A DNA stretch of 64,000 bases from positions 57,557-121,556 of the forward strand of contig DATGMD010000043.1 of NCBI GenBank assembly GCA_035293805.1. The letters are read 5' to 3'. How positions within the stretch are numbered: the stretch's first letter is position 1; each line of letters begins with the position of its first letter. The stretch comes from JAJPHF01 sp035293805 (GTDB lineage: Bacteria > Chloroflexota > UBA6077 > JAJPHF01). The notes under the pieces are model-generated. The model did no database searches. It saw nothing but the letters and a program-made list of their open reading frames with translations, and was not told the DNA's origin. Made by a program: the position numbers and the translations under genes. Of this stretch, positions 1 to 8,102 are shown piece after piece.

Positions 1-506
1 CCGCGGAGCAGGTGCGCGAGCTGGTCGACCGCGAGCACGCGGCGTTCGCGCGCCACCTCGCCGTCGAGCCCGCGACCATCACGGCGCTCGAGACGCTGCG
101 CGCGCGGGGGCTGCGGCTGGGCCTCGTCTCCAACGCCTACACGCCCGGCCCGCTGATGCGGCGCACGCTGGGCGCCCTGGGCCTGGCGGGCCATCTCGAC
201 GCGGTCGTCTTCTCGTCCGAGATCGGCGTGCGCAAGCCGCACCCGCGCATCTACGAGACGGTGCTGGCGGCGCTGGGCGCTCGGCCCGACGAGGCGGTAT
301 TCGTAGGCGACCGCCTGCGCGAGGACGTCGAGGGGCCACGCGCGCTCGGGATGCGCGCCGTGCTGACGCACCAGTACCGGCAGGAGCCCCCCGGCGCGGT
401 CGCGCCCGACGCCGTGATTACGGCCCTGGCCGACCTCCCGGCCCTGATCGACCGGCTGCAGTCCACCGCGCGCGACGACGTAGTGATGGAGCGGAGGGAA
501 GCATGA
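1..506 (+). CDS. HAD-superfamily hydrolase, 5'-truncated by the window edge
   Basis: The frame is open from the first codon, so the N-terminus with the catalytic DxD motif lies outside the window. What remains shows the later HAD motifs: the hhhS/T motif in GLVSNAY, a lysine in GVRKPHPRIY, and the acidic motif in VFVGDRLREDVEGPRALGM. This pattern is typical of subfamily IA phosphatases (phosphoglycolate phosphatase-like, cytosolic). The substrate cannot be told. The stop codon overlaps the ATG of the next gene (ATGA), so the two are likely translated from one mRNA. The family assignment is sure; the function within it is not. Confidence 0.85.
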   Translation, partial: AEQVRELVDREHAAFARHLAVEPATITALETLRARGLRLGLVSNAYTPGPLMRRTLGALGLAGHLDAVVFSSEIGVRKPHPRIYETVLAALGARPDEAVFVGDRLREDVEGPRALGMRAVLTHQYRQEPPGAVAPDAVITALADLPALIDRLQSTARDDVVMERREA

Positions 507-799
507 TCAAGCATATCGTTTGCTTCAAATTCAAGCCCGAGACGGGCGCCGCGGACGTGCAGGCGACGCTGGACGCCCTGAACGCGCTGCCCGGGCAGAT
601 CGCCTGGGTGCGCAACTGGTCGCTGGGGAAGAACGTTTCGACGCGCGACACCACCTACGACTACGCGCTGCACTGCGACTTCGCCGACGAGGGCGAGCTG
701 CAGCGATACCTCAGTCACCCCGCGCACGAGCGGGTCGCCCGCGAGCTGCTCGCGCGCCACTGGGGCAGTCGCGCCATCGTCGACTACGAGTTCAGCTAG
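503..799 (+). CDS. Dabb (stress-responsive A/B barrel) domain protein
   Basis: This 98-residue protein starts with MIKHIVCFKFKP and has the length and layout of the dimeric alpha/beta-barrel Dabb family: a first beta strand with a conserved histidine, an L..LPG turn, and a YDYAL strand followed by the conserved LQRYLSHPAHE segment. Family members are small cytosolic proteins; some are enzymes of polyketide cyclisation and many have no known role. It is coupled to the HAD gene by a 4-bp overlap. Its 3' end overlaps the convergent cobT by 8 bp, so there is no room for a terminator between them. Confidence 0.85.
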   Translation: MIKHIVCFKFKPETGAADVQATLDALNALPGQIAWVRNWSLGKNVSTRDTTYDYALHCDFADEGELQRYLSHPAHERVARELLARHWGSRAIVDYEFS

Positions 800-1919
800 G
801 AAACGGCTCGCGCTCCGAGACGCCCGCCGCGTCGAAGGTGGCCATCTCAGCGTGCAGCCGAACCGCGGCGTCGAGCAGGTGCAGGGCCAGCGCGCCACCC
901 GTCCCCTCGCCCAGCCGCAGGTCGAGGTCGAGCAGCGGCCGGAGGTCGAGCGCGGCGAGCGCCGCCCGCTGCCCCGGCTCGACCGAGGCGTGGCCAGCCA
1001 CGAGGTAGGCGCGCACGGCGGGGCAGAGCCGCGCGGCGACCAGCGCCGCGGCGGTGGCGGCCAGCCCGTCGACCACCACAACCGCGCGGCGCGCGGCCGC
1101 GCCGAGCGCGACGCCCACCAGGCCGGCGTGCTCGAAGCCGCCGAGGGCCGCGAGCGCGCCGAGCGGATCGGCGAGGTCGGGGTGATTCACTGCCAGCGCC
1201 CGCTCGACCACGCCCACCTTGCGGCGCCAGCCCGCGTCGTCCACCCCGGTGCCGCGGCCCACGACGGCGGCCGGCGGCTGCGCGCAGAGAGCCGCCACCA
1301 GCGCCGCGCCCGCCGTCGTGTTGCCGATCCCCATGTCGCCAAGCACCACGGCGTCCAGGCCGCGCGCCGCCTCGGCTCCGACGACCTCCAGCCCCACGCC
1401 GATCGCGGCCTCGGCCTGCGCGCGGCTCATCGCCGGCCCGCGCGCCAGGTTCGCCGTCCCCCGCGCGATCGGCACACGGCGGAAGGTGCTGTCCGATCCA
1501 GCACTGCCCGCGCGGGGAGCAGCCACCGGCGACGCCTCGCCGTCGTCCCCGCTTGGCAGCGCGCTCGCCACGCCGACATCCACCACGACTAGCCGCGCGC
1601 CCGTCTGGCGGGCTAGCACGTTGATCGCCGCGCCGCCCGCCAGAAAGTTGGCGACCATCTGCGCGGTGACGACCGGCGGGTAGGCGCTCACGCCCTCCGC
1701 GGCGACCCCGTGGTCGGCCGCCATCACGACGATCGCCCGTTCCGCCAAGCGGGGCACCGCGCGACCCTGCACGCCGGCCAGCTGTACCGCCAGGTCTTCG
1801 AGCTGCCCCAGGCTGCCCGCCGGCTTCGTGAGCCGCGCCTGCCGCGCCCGCGCCGCCGCCACCGCCGCGCTGTCGAGCGCCCCGATCACCGCCGCCACGT
1901 CCTGCCAGCGCTCCGCCAT
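792..1919 (-). CDS. cobT: Nicotinate-nucleotide--dimethylbenzimidazole phosphoribosyltransferase (CobT)
   Basis: It transfers the phosphoribosyl group of nicotinate mononucleotide to 5,6-dimethylbenzimidazole to build the lower ligand of cobalamin (EC 2.4.2.21, cytosolic). The family signatures are present in order: KPAGSLGQLE near the N-terminus, VMAADHGVAAEGVSAYP, GDMGIGNTTAGAAL, GRGTGVDDAG, and near the C-terminus LRLGEGTGGALAL, which carries the catalytic glutamate. Its 375 residues fit the usual 340-360 plus a short insertion after residue 100. I chose the ATG at 1919 because the homology starts there, although the frame stays open far upstream. No other cobalamin gene is visible. It lies 86 bp downstream of the SDR gene and may be cotranscribed with it. 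Confidence 0.95.
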   Translation of the reverse strand: MAERWQDVAAVIGALDSAAVAAARARQARLTKPAGSLGQLEDLAVQLAGVQGRAVPRLAERAIVVMAADHGVAAEGVSAYPPVVTAQMVANFLAGGAAINVLARQTGARLVVVDVGVASALPSGDDGEASPVAAPRAGSAGSDSTFRRVPIARGTANLARGPAMSRAQAEAAIGVGLEVVGAEAARGLDAVVLGDMGIGNTTAGAALVAALCAQPPAAVVGRGTGVDDAGWRRKVGVVERALAVNHPDLADPLGALAALGGFEHAGLVGVALGAAARRAVVVVDGLAATAAALVAARLCPAVRAYLVAGHASVEPGQRAALAALDLRPLLDLDLRLGEGTGGALALHLLDAAVRLHAEMATFDAAGVSEREPFPS

Positions 1920-2005
1920 CACCTCACCCGCCTCGCCGCCGCTACTCCGGGCGTCCGCGTCCGGCTCCACCGCGGCCGCGCCTCTCGGAACCCGCTCCTG
2001 CCCCC

Positions 2006-2776
2006 CTAGATGTTGGAGCGCCCCTGCGCGCCGTCGACCGGCACGCAGGCCCCCGTCATGAGACTGGCGCGCTCCGAGGCGAGAAAGACCGCCACGTTCG
2101 CCACCTCGTCCACGCGGCCGAAGCGCCCATACGGCATGTCTCGCCGCACGAACTCGGCCATTGCCTGCGGGTCCTCCTGCTGGCGTCGCCACCACGAGCC
2201 GCCGGGGAAGGAGATCGAGCCTGGCGCGACGCTGTTCACGCGGATGTTCTCGCCTGCTAGCTCGCGCGCCAGGTTCTTCGTCAGGCTTATCATGGCCGAC
2301 TTCGTCGCGTTGTACGTCACGACGCCGCCGGCCTCGCGCCCGTAGATCGACGAGATCATGACGATCGCGCCGCCGCCCTGCTGGCGCAGGTGCGGCACGG
2401 CCGCGCGGCTCGCCCGGATCGCCGAGAGCACGTTCAGCTCGAAGGCGCCGAGCCAGTCCTCGTCGGTAGTCTCCATGAACGCGCCGCCGCGCCGCCCGCC
2501 AACGTTGTTCACCAGCACGTCGAGGCGGCCCCAGCGGGCGGCGGCCGCGTCGATCATGCGCTCCACGTCGGCCGCCACGCTCACGTCGGCGACGATCGGC
2601 AAGGCGTCCGCGCCCCGCGCCGCCACCTCGGCCGCCGCCGCCTCGACGGCCTCCCGCGTGCGCGCCACCAGCGCGACCCGGCAGCCCTCGGCGCCGAGCC
2701 CCAGCGCGATCGCCTTGCCGATTCCCCGGCTCGCCCCCGTGACGAGCGCCACCTTGCCCGTCAGTCCCAGATCCAT
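2006..2776 (-). CDS. Short-chain dehydrogenase/reductase (SDR family)
   Basis: This 256-residue classical SDR has the Rossmann nucleotide-binding motif TGASRGIG near residue 13, the NNVGG variant of the NNAG motif near 89, a catalytic serine in VMISSIYG, the YxxxK catalytic pair in YNATKSA, and the SVAPGSI turn followed by a substrate lid. It is a cytosolic NAD(P)-dependent oxidoreductase of the 3-oxoacyl-reductase or glucose-dehydrogenase type. The substrate is unknown. The ATG at 2776 starts directly before the first beta strand. It is the upstream partner of cobT, but nothing ties it to cobalamin synthesis. Confidence 0.9.
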   Translation of the reverse strand: MDLGLTGKVALVTGASRGIGKAIALGLGAEGCRVALVARTREAVEAAAAEVAARGADALPIVADVSVAADVERMIDAAAARWGRLDVLVNNVGGRRGGAFMETTDEDWLGAFELNVLSAIRASRAAVPHLRQQGGGAIVMISSIYGREAGGVVTYNATKSAMISLTKNLARELAGENIRVNSVAPGSISFPGGSWWRRQQEDPQAMAEFVRRDMPYGRFGRVDEVANVAVFLASERASLMTGACVPVDGAQGRSNI

Positions 2777-2989
2777 CGCCCGCCATCTCCCCCGGCCGCG
2801 CCGGCCGACTCGTCCCCTCACCGTTGTATCACCAACCGGGACGCGCTGCGCGAGCCTCGCATGGCCCACCAGGCGCCGGGGCAGCGAGACGCCACCAGGC
2901 AGTGCTTGCAGGGGCACACCCGAACGCTACTCCGGCCGGGGCGGCACGAGCGGGCGAGGCCGGAGCGCGTGTAACAGCTCGCGCGCGCG

Positions 2990-3018
2990 TTGACAGCCAT
3001 GGGCCGCTGGGGCATCCT
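2990..3018 (+). promoter_or_regulatory. Candidate sigma-70 type promoter for the exported repeat protein
   Basis: A perfect TTGACA (2990-2995) is followed after 17 bp by CATCCT (3013-3018), which matches three of six -10 positions. It sits about 40 bp upstream of the likely start codon at 3067. The -35 is convincing and the -10 is weak. Confidence 0.4.
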
Positions 3019-3066
3019 GAGCCCGACAGTCGGCCGGCACACGGCCGCATGAGGGAGGGCAGGCCG

Positions 3067-4488
3067 GTGCATGAGCAAGAGGTGCAGGCGCGGCGGACTC
3101 GGGGCCGGGCCATCCTCGCGCGGCGGGGAGTACTGGCAGGCGTGGCGGCGGTAGTTGCCGGGGTCCTGGCGAAGGCCGGCGAGCGGGTCGCGCAGGCAGG
3201 GGGCGCACAGGACTCGGCGCTAATCTGCGGCGAGATGAACACTGCCATCAGTGAAACGAGCCTTGTTCGAAGTGGCGCCGGTCAAAACGCTAACGGTCTC
3301 TACGTCGAGCACGATAGCACCGCGTCCGCCGGAGCGGCTGTCTTCGGCAACTCCGTGCAGGCCATGGGCGTCCGAGGCCACTCTGGAGTTCAGGACGGCG
3401 TTCATGGGAGCACCGACGGCAGCGGGCAGGGGTCCGGTACGCTCGGGCTGTACGGCTCGGTCACTCGGCCGTCAGGCTACGTCGCTGGGGTACTCGGGGT
3501 GGCGCCCGCCGGCATTACCGCGGTGCAGGGGGTTGCCGATAGCCCCGGGCCCGTCGCCCCGCAAGGCACGGCGGGGGTGGGCGGCACCAGCAGCACCGGC
3601 TACGGGGTGGTTGGCAGCTCCAGCAGCAACTATGGGGCGTACGGGATTTCGAACAACAACAGCGGGGTGCTGGGCCAATCCAATACCGGCGTGGGAGTTC
3701 AGGGCAGCGCCAACGGCAACGTGGGGGTCCTGGGTACCTCCAACACCTCGGTCGGTGTCTATGCGAACTCCCTCCAGCAGTACGGGCTCTATGCGACCTC
3801 GCCCAACAACTACGCGGCGATTGCCACCTCGAACACCGGTACCGGCGTGTACGGCACATCGAATGGGAATGTGGGCGTGCTCGGCACGAGCAATAGCAGC
3901 ATCGGTGGCTTCTTCTCGTCGGGCAGCAGCACAGGGCTTTATGCGACCGGCCCGAGTTCGGCCTTTGCCGCGCGCTTTGACGGCCCGGTCCAAGTGAACG
4001 GGCCATTTACCGTGCTCGGCGGGCCGAAGTCGGCGGCCGTGCCGCATCCTGACGGCAGCCATCGCCGCCTCTACTGTGTGGAGTCGCCCGAGAGCTGGTT
4101 CGAGGACTTCGGGCGGGGCCAGCTCGCGAACGGGCGGGCGCAGGTCCGGCTTGACCGGGACTTCGCGGCACTGGTGCATGGCGACGACTACTACGTCTTC
4201 TTGACGCCGCTCGGCAACTCAGGTGGGTTGTACGTCAATAGCAAGACGCCGGCAGGGTTCGAGGTGCGCGAGCAGGGCGGCGGGACGAGCGACCTGAGCT
4301 TCGACTACCGGGTGGTCGCTAGGCGTAAGGATATTGCCGGCCCGCGCCTGGAGCGAGTGGAGCTTCCCGCCGCCCCGCAGCGCCCGGCCGCGCCCCAGCC
4401 GCCGCCCACCGTGCCCATGGTTCCGCCGCTCCCCGACGTGGACGCACCGCCGCACCGGATGCCGGCCCCGGCCGGCCGCGAGCGGTAA
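3067..4488 (+). CDS. Exported glycine/serine-rich repeat protein with conserved C-terminal domain (paralogue of 41044-42258)
   Basis: Function unknown. From the GTG at 3067 (GGGAGGG eight bases upstream) the 473-residue product starts with an arginine-rich stretch and a twin-arginine-like signal (LARRGVLAGVAAVVAG, residues 17-32). Residues ~70-315 are an irregular run of short GVxG units (GVLGTSN, GVYGTSN, YGAYGIS) such as form beta-helical or fibrous structures. Residues ~320-430 form a compact domain containing the ESPESWFEDFG motif. The tail from ~433 is proline-rich. The C-terminal domain and overall plan recur in 41044-42258. Base composition is less GC-rich than the neighbours. An ATG at 3049 in the same frame is an alternative start. 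I infer a secreted surface or matrix protein. Confidence 0.8.
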   Translation: MHEQEVQARRTRGRAILARRGVLAGVAAVVAGVLAKAGERVAQAGGAQDSALICGEMNTAISETSLVRSGAGQNANGLYVEHDSTASAGAAVFGNSVQAMGVRGHSGVQDGVHGSTDGSGQGSGTLGLYGSVTRPSGYVAGVLGVAPAGITAVQGVADSPGPVAPQGTAGVGGTSSTGYGVVGSSSSNYGAYGISNNNSGVLGQSNTGVGVQGSANGNVGVLGTSNTSVGVYANSLQQYGLYATSPNNYAAIATSNTGTGVYGTSNGNVGVLGTSNSSIGGFFSSGSSTGLYATGPSSAFAARFDGPVQVNGPFTVLGGPKSAAVPHPDGSHRRLYCVESPESWFEDFGRGQLANGRAQVRLDRDFAALVHGDDYYVFLTPLGNSGGLYVNSKTPAGFEVREQGGGTSDLSFDYRVVARRKDIAGPRLERVELPAAPQRPAAPQPPPTVPMVPPLPDVDAPPHRMPAPAGRER

Positions 4489-4645
4489 CGGGCACGCGTT
4501 TTCGGATCAGGCAACAGCGCGACGACCGGGGGCTGACCACATTCGGTCGTCGCGCAGGCGAGCGCCGAACGAGCGGAACAAGATCTCTTTATATCGTTCT
4601 TTGCACATTGCGCTACCTGCCTGGTGAGCGTTCAGCCGCCGCCCT

Positions 4646-4651
4646 TATACT
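4646..4651 (+). promoter_or_regulatory. Candidate -10 element upstream of the secreted protein at 4690
   Basis: TATACT matches five of six consensus positions and lies 38 bp before the start codon, in an unusually AT-rich 100-bp stretch. No good -35 lies at the proper spacing. Confidence 0.3.
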
Positions 4652-4689
4652 CAGCGATGGTCAGCTAGATCCCCGAATGGAGCTGTGGT

Positions 4690-5775
4690 ATGGGTAAAGC
4701 GCTTGGCACAATTGCCTCTGGAATGGCCCTTCTGGTACTTCTGCTCCCGTCGAAGGGGCCTGCCGTTTCTGCCTCCGTCGTGGATCAGGTTGACGGCAAC
4801 GTAGTAGTCCAGATTACGCGGCCCCAGGCCGGCGAGAAGGTCCAGGGTACCGTCGAGATTACCGGTTATGCGGCCGATACGCGCAGTTCCGATGGCTCGG
4901 GCCTCAACGAGAACGACATCGCGGTGTATTTCGACGATTCGTCCAATCCGCAGAATCTGATCGGCTACGCTGCCTCCGAACGTCCCAGTCCCGACGCCGC
5001 ATCTCAACTCGGCCCCCAATTTGCCCGGGTCGGTTTCCAGCGCGTGTGGGACACGTGTCAGGTGTCGCCCGGCGCCCATGAGCTGATCGTCTGGGTGTCG
5101 AGCCTGACGGTTCCGGGGGCGCGCGGGGTCGATAGGGTTGAGGTCGAGGTGCAACCCTGTGCCGCCGCTACGACGCCGACTGTCGCGGCGCAGGCGCCCC
5201 AGCGCGCGCCCGAGGTGTTGTACCGGGACGATTTCTCGGACCCGAGCAGTGGCTGGCTGCCCCAGTCGCCGGACCCCTCACAGTGGACCGTGGGGTACGA
5301 GAACGGCGAATACAAAACCATTCAGCTGGCCGGTGCGCGCGAAACCGCAACCGTGCCGCTCTGGAATCACGTGTTCCGCGACTTCCAGGCTGAGGTCGAT
5401 GCACGGCTCCTCACCGCGGGTAGCTCGTACATCATCCTGGGCTTCCGCGGCCAGAGTCTCCGAGGCCTGTACCAGCTCGCGGTCGCGCCGACGAGTGGCA
5501 TTTTTGCGCTGGGACGCGCGGACCCCAGCTCCGGGACCTGGACCATGCTCATCCCGGCGCGCCCCGCAGCGGGCCTCCATGCTGGTAGCGACTGGAACCG
5601 GATCGGCGTCCGGGCGGTGGGCGGCGATCTGACCGTACTGATCAACGGCCAGCAGGTCGCGCAGGCGCACGACGACACCTATCGTGAGGGCATCATCTTT
5701 CTTGGCGCCGGGGATGACACGTCGGGGCGCGCCGAGGCCCGGTTCAGGAACCTCGTCGTGACGAGCGCGGAGTGA
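4690..5775 (+). CDS. Secreted two-domain protein: Ig-like domain plus concanavalin-like (DUF1080-type) domain
   Basis: This 361-residue protein has a signal peptide (residues 1-29, cleavage probably after AVSA). Residues ~38-155 form a beta-sandwich starting ITRPQAGEKVQGTVEITGYA, like Ig-type bacterial domains that describe changes of state. A PT/A-rich linker covers ~156-173. Residues ~177-360 resemble laminin G/DUF1080 jelly-roll domains: YRDDFSDPSSGW, an internal LGFRG strand, and DWNRIGVRAVGGDLTVLINGQ near the end. Such domains bind carbohydrate or are structural. No catalytic residues can be assigned. A GGAG eight bases before the ATG fixes the start. It follows the repeat protein with its own AT-rich leader and may be coregulated with it. 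Confidence 0.75.
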   Translation: MGKALGTIASGMALLVLLLPSKGPAVSASVVDQVDGNVVVQITRPQAGEKVQGTVEITGYAADTRSSDGSGLNENDIAVYFDDSSNPQNLIGYAASERPSPDAASQLGPQFARVGFQRVWDTCQVSPGAHELIVWVSSLTVPGARGVDRVEVEVQPCAAATTPTVAAQAPQRAPEVLYRDDFSDPSSGWLPQSPDPSQWTVGYENGEYKTIQLAGARETATVPLWNHVFRDFQAEVDARLLTAGSSYIILGFRGQSLRGLYQLAVAPTSGIFALGRADPSSGTWTMLIPARPAAGLHAGSDWNRIGVRAVGGDLTVLINGQQVAQAHDDTYREGIIFLGAGDDTSGRAEARFRNLVVTSAE

Positions 5776-5916
5776 CGCCAACTCGTCCGCTTGGGACCGG
5801 TGCAGCCCCAGTCGCTCTAGGCAAGCCTTCAGCCTAGCGACCTCCGCGTGCTGCGCCCCGCCTACCATCCCCCCCGCGTGCGGCGGGGACGGGGAAGCAG
5901 GCCCGCTCATCCCTGA

Positions 5917-6160
5917 AAAATCAGACAGGAGCACCGGCTGGGCGGGCTGTGGGCAGTGCTCGCCTACCTTGGCTTGCGCCACGGCAAGGGCTTGCGCCAC
6001 GGCAAGTGCCTGGCGCTGCGGTGGCAGGACGTGGACCTCGACGCTGCGATCCTCACGGCACGGCAGACACGCACGCGGAGAGCCAGTGGACCGGTTGTCG
6101 GCGCTCCCAAGATGCGCGCGGCTCAGCGCCCAGTGGCGCTCCCGGCCCCCTGGGCCCCCG
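5917..6160 (+). pseudogene. Tyrosine recombinase (phage-type integrase) remnant
   Basis: After a stop at 5914 the frame reads like the start of a phage integrase catalytic domain: a helix with LWAVLAYLGLRHGK, then LALRWQDVDLDAAILTARQTRT, then GAPKMRAAQRPVALP, where intact enzymes have TGLRRGE..ALRW.DVD and PKTRAGRRTIPLP. Homology stops near 6130 and the R-H-R and tyrosine parts of the active site are absent. A perfect 18-bp tandem duplication (5971-5988 and 5989-6006) doubles six residues around the first active-site arginine. No N-terminal DNA-binding domain precedes it. This is a decayed fragment pointing towards the tRNA-Ser gene. Confidence 0.7.
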
Positions 6161-6290
6161 TGGGGAGGGGGTGGAGGCGCTTGAGCTGCTTGGGTCCGCA
6201 ATTCCCCACCGCAACGCAACCGTGCGGGAACGGGGTTCTCACCCGGGGACCGCACCCTTGCCACAGGGTCCCGCCTACGAGTCCGTCGTC

Positions 6291-6515
6291 ATGCTTAGTG
6301 GCGGGAGCACGTGGATGCCTTGCCAGCCTGACCGCGAGCCGTGCCCCGGCGTCGGCAAGCCCGCGCCGCCCCTATGGGTTGACCGGCCGGGCGTCGGGCG
6401 TTGCCCCGTGTGCGGGCAGCCCTACAGCCGGAACCCCGGGACCGGCACCATGCGGTACCACACCCGGCGGCGAAAGCAGCCTGGGACGGGAGAAAGCTCG
6501 CTGGCGACGAAGTGA
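6291..6515 (+). CDS. Small hypothetical protein with a single CxxC knuckle
   Basis: A 74-codon frame starting at ATG 6291 encodes VGRCPVCGQPYSRNPGTG followed by MRYHTRRR. One CPVCG zinc knuckle is visible with no second pair; a histidine ten or so residues later could complete a site. Small proteins like this occur on mobile elements and it lies between the integrase remnant and the tRNA. There is no clear ribosome binding site, so it may be a remnant or spurious. Confidence 0.3.
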   Translation: MLSGGSTWMPCQPDREPCPGVGKPAPPLWVDRPGVGRCPVCGQPYSRNPGTGTMRYHTRRRKQPGTGESSLATK

Positions 6516-6656
6516 GCCCGGGTGCAGCGGAGCCACCAGGAAGCCTCAACTAGCGCATCAGCAAGCAGCCCCGGCGGGCGTGGTCGTGCAGCGGCAGGCT
6601 GACGACGCTGACAACACTCAAAATGGGGTCAGGCGGGGGAGTGAGGGTGCGGAACT

Positions 6657-6746
6657 TGGCGGAGGGGGTGGGATTCGAACCCACGGGCCCTTGCGGGCCA
6701 CCCGTTTTCGAGACGGGCGCACTAGACCAGGCTATGCGACCCCTCC
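6657..6746 (-). tRNA. tRNA-Ser (anticodon CGA)
   Basis: Read on the minus strand, the acceptor stem GGAGGGG pairs perfectly with CCCCTCC. It is followed by discriminator G and an encoded CCA (6657-6660). The anticodon arm is CCCGT-CTCGAAA-ACGGG, giving anticodon CGA (reads UCG). The long variable arm (GGCCC..GGGCC hairpin) is typical of serine tRNAs, and the T arm is GTGGG-TTCGAAT-CCCAC. The 3' end faces the integrase remnant to its left, the usual geometry of an integration site. Confidence 0.97.
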
Positions 6747-6854
6747 GGATCGAGCGCTGACGCGGCATTATACCAGGCGGCAGGGCCGCACGGCCACGCG
6801 CGCGCGGCGCCAGGCGACCGCCGGACTCGCGGCCCGTGCCGCGGCGGGGCCCAC

Positions 6855-7751
6855 TCACACCACGAGCGAGGCGAGCCAGCCCAGGCTCGTGACGATGGCG
6901 GCACCGACCAGGAGCGGAAAGGCGAGCGGCCAGCGCGCGAGCGCGACGCCGCCGCGGCTCAGCGCGAGCGCCGCACCCACCAGGACCGCTGACAGAACCG
7001 CGGCGCCGACAAGCACGCCGCTCGCGTGGCCAGGAAGGGCCGTGAGGGCGAGCAGCACCAGCGCGGCCGCGGCAAACGCGGCCCACAGCAGCCGACGGGC
7101 GCGGTGCGGCCCCAGCCGGTGCGCCAGGCCGCGCACCCCCTGCGCCCGATCGGCTTCCAGGTCGGGCCAGGTGTCGGCCAGGTGCAGGCCCGTCACCAGC
7201 GGCGCGCCCAGCAGGTAACTCTCAAGGAGGCGCGGCTCGAACGGGGCGACCGCTGCCCACGCCCAGATCGGCAGCGTGGGAAAGGCGATCACGAACGGCA
7301 CCACGCTCCAGACCGTGCCCTTGAAGCGCAGGTCATAGGCCACACCGCCCGCTGTGCCGACCACCGCCGCGGCCAGCGCCACGGCGCCAAGCGGCAGCGC
7401 GCAGAGCAGCGCGATGGGCGCCGCGCTCATCGCCACGGCCAGGGCAACGCGGGCGCTCACCCGCCCCGCGGGGATCGGCTTCCAGGGCTTGGTAGCCGCG
7501 TCGAGCTGCCGGTCGCAGTAGTCGTTCAGGCTGGCGATGGCGATCTGTGAGGCGAGAACGGATGCCAACAGCCAGGCGAGTCGCCCCAGTGGCGGGGTGC
7601 CGCGCGCGGCCACGACGGCGAACAGGCCCGCCGCGAGCACGGTCATGGCCACCGGGAAGGGGTGGAGCAGCGCCAGGTAGCCGCGCAGCCGCGCGCTGGC
7701 CGCCATCGTTCCCGGCTCAGGCGTCGCTCGCTCCATCTCGTCGCTGGCCAC
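6855..7751 (-). CDS. UbiA-family prenyltransferase
   Basis: This polytopic membrane protein (298 residues, about eight hydrophobic segments) has both acidic motifs of UbiA enzymes: NDYCDRQLD near residue 77 and DTWPDLEAD near 191, which bind the Mg-diphosphate of the prenyl donor. It attaches a polyprenyl group to an aromatic or other acceptor in the membrane. The acceptor is not deducible; homologues act in quinone, haem O, chlorophyll and archaeal-type lipid synthesis. No quinone genes lie near. The start is uncertain: GTG 7751 gives the full frame, while ATG at 7736 or 7706 lies closer to the first membrane segment. No gene is cotranscribed with it. Confidence 0.88.
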   Translation of the reverse strand: MASDEMERATPEPGTMAASARLRGYLALLHPFPVAMTVLAAGLFAVVAARGTPPLGRLAWLLASVLASQIAIASLNDYCDRQLDAATKPWKPIPAGRVSARVALAVAMSAAPIALLCALPLGAVALAAAVVGTAGGVAYDLRFKGTVWSVVPFVIAFPTLPIWAWAAVAPFEPRLLESYLLGAPLVTGLHLADTWPDLEADRAQGVRGLAHRLGPHRARRLLWAAFAAAALVLLALTALPGHASGVLVGAAVLSAVLVGAALALSRGGVALARWPLAFPLLVGAAIVTSLGWLASLVV

Positions 7752-8102
7752 CGATCCGAGCGGTCCAGGGGCGGCGGGCGGCTCCCAGCCCCGCTAGCGC
7801 CGCGGATACGTCCTCCGCGCCTGCATTGCACCCAGGTCGAGGTAGGCGTCGAGCGCGGCCCACCCCGGGGCAGCAAACATACAGCCCATCCAGCCATTGT
7901 ACTGGGTGGCGACACGTCCGATGCCCCTGAGCAGCGGCGCTTCCTGGCGACCGCCGCCGCGTAATCGCCGCTGGCAGCGTCAACCCAATCTTGACGCGTT
8001 TGCAGCACTCCGGCGCTTCCGCGCCGCGAACCGCCGCAGTACAATGGCCGCAGCTTGCATCCCGGACCGCGGCGCGGTCCCCTCGGCGGGAGCGACCGTT
8101 CG
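7752..8102. other. Intergenic region between divergent genes
   Basis: No convincing gene. It must hold the promoters of the UbiA gene (minus) and the glycosidase gene (plus). A TACAAT at 8040-8045 is a possible -10 for the latter, and TTGACG at 7991-7996 is too far from it to pair. A GCGGGAG at about 8087 may be the ribosome binding site for the GTG at 8103. Confidence 0.4.

Noticed and set aside
2777..3000. Possible cobalamin riboswitch upstream of the SDR-cobT pair
   Set aside because: On the minus strand I found GCACTGCC-like fragments but no proper B12 box and no ordered stems. The cobT link to the SDR gene is also weak.
4601..4651. TTGCAC (4601-4606) as the -35 of the TATACT at 4646
   Set aside because: The spacer is 39 bp, so the two cannot act as one promoter.
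6161..6180. GGAGGGGGTGG at 6164-6174 as a second att site matching the tRNA-Ser 3' end
   Set aside because: Only 11 bp of low-complexity sequence with one mismatch beyond. Kept as a remark only, not as a feature.
7991..8045. TTGACG ... TACAAT as a promoter for the glycosidase gene
   Set aside because: The spacing is 43 bp, far from 16-18 bp. At best the TACAAT is a lone -10.
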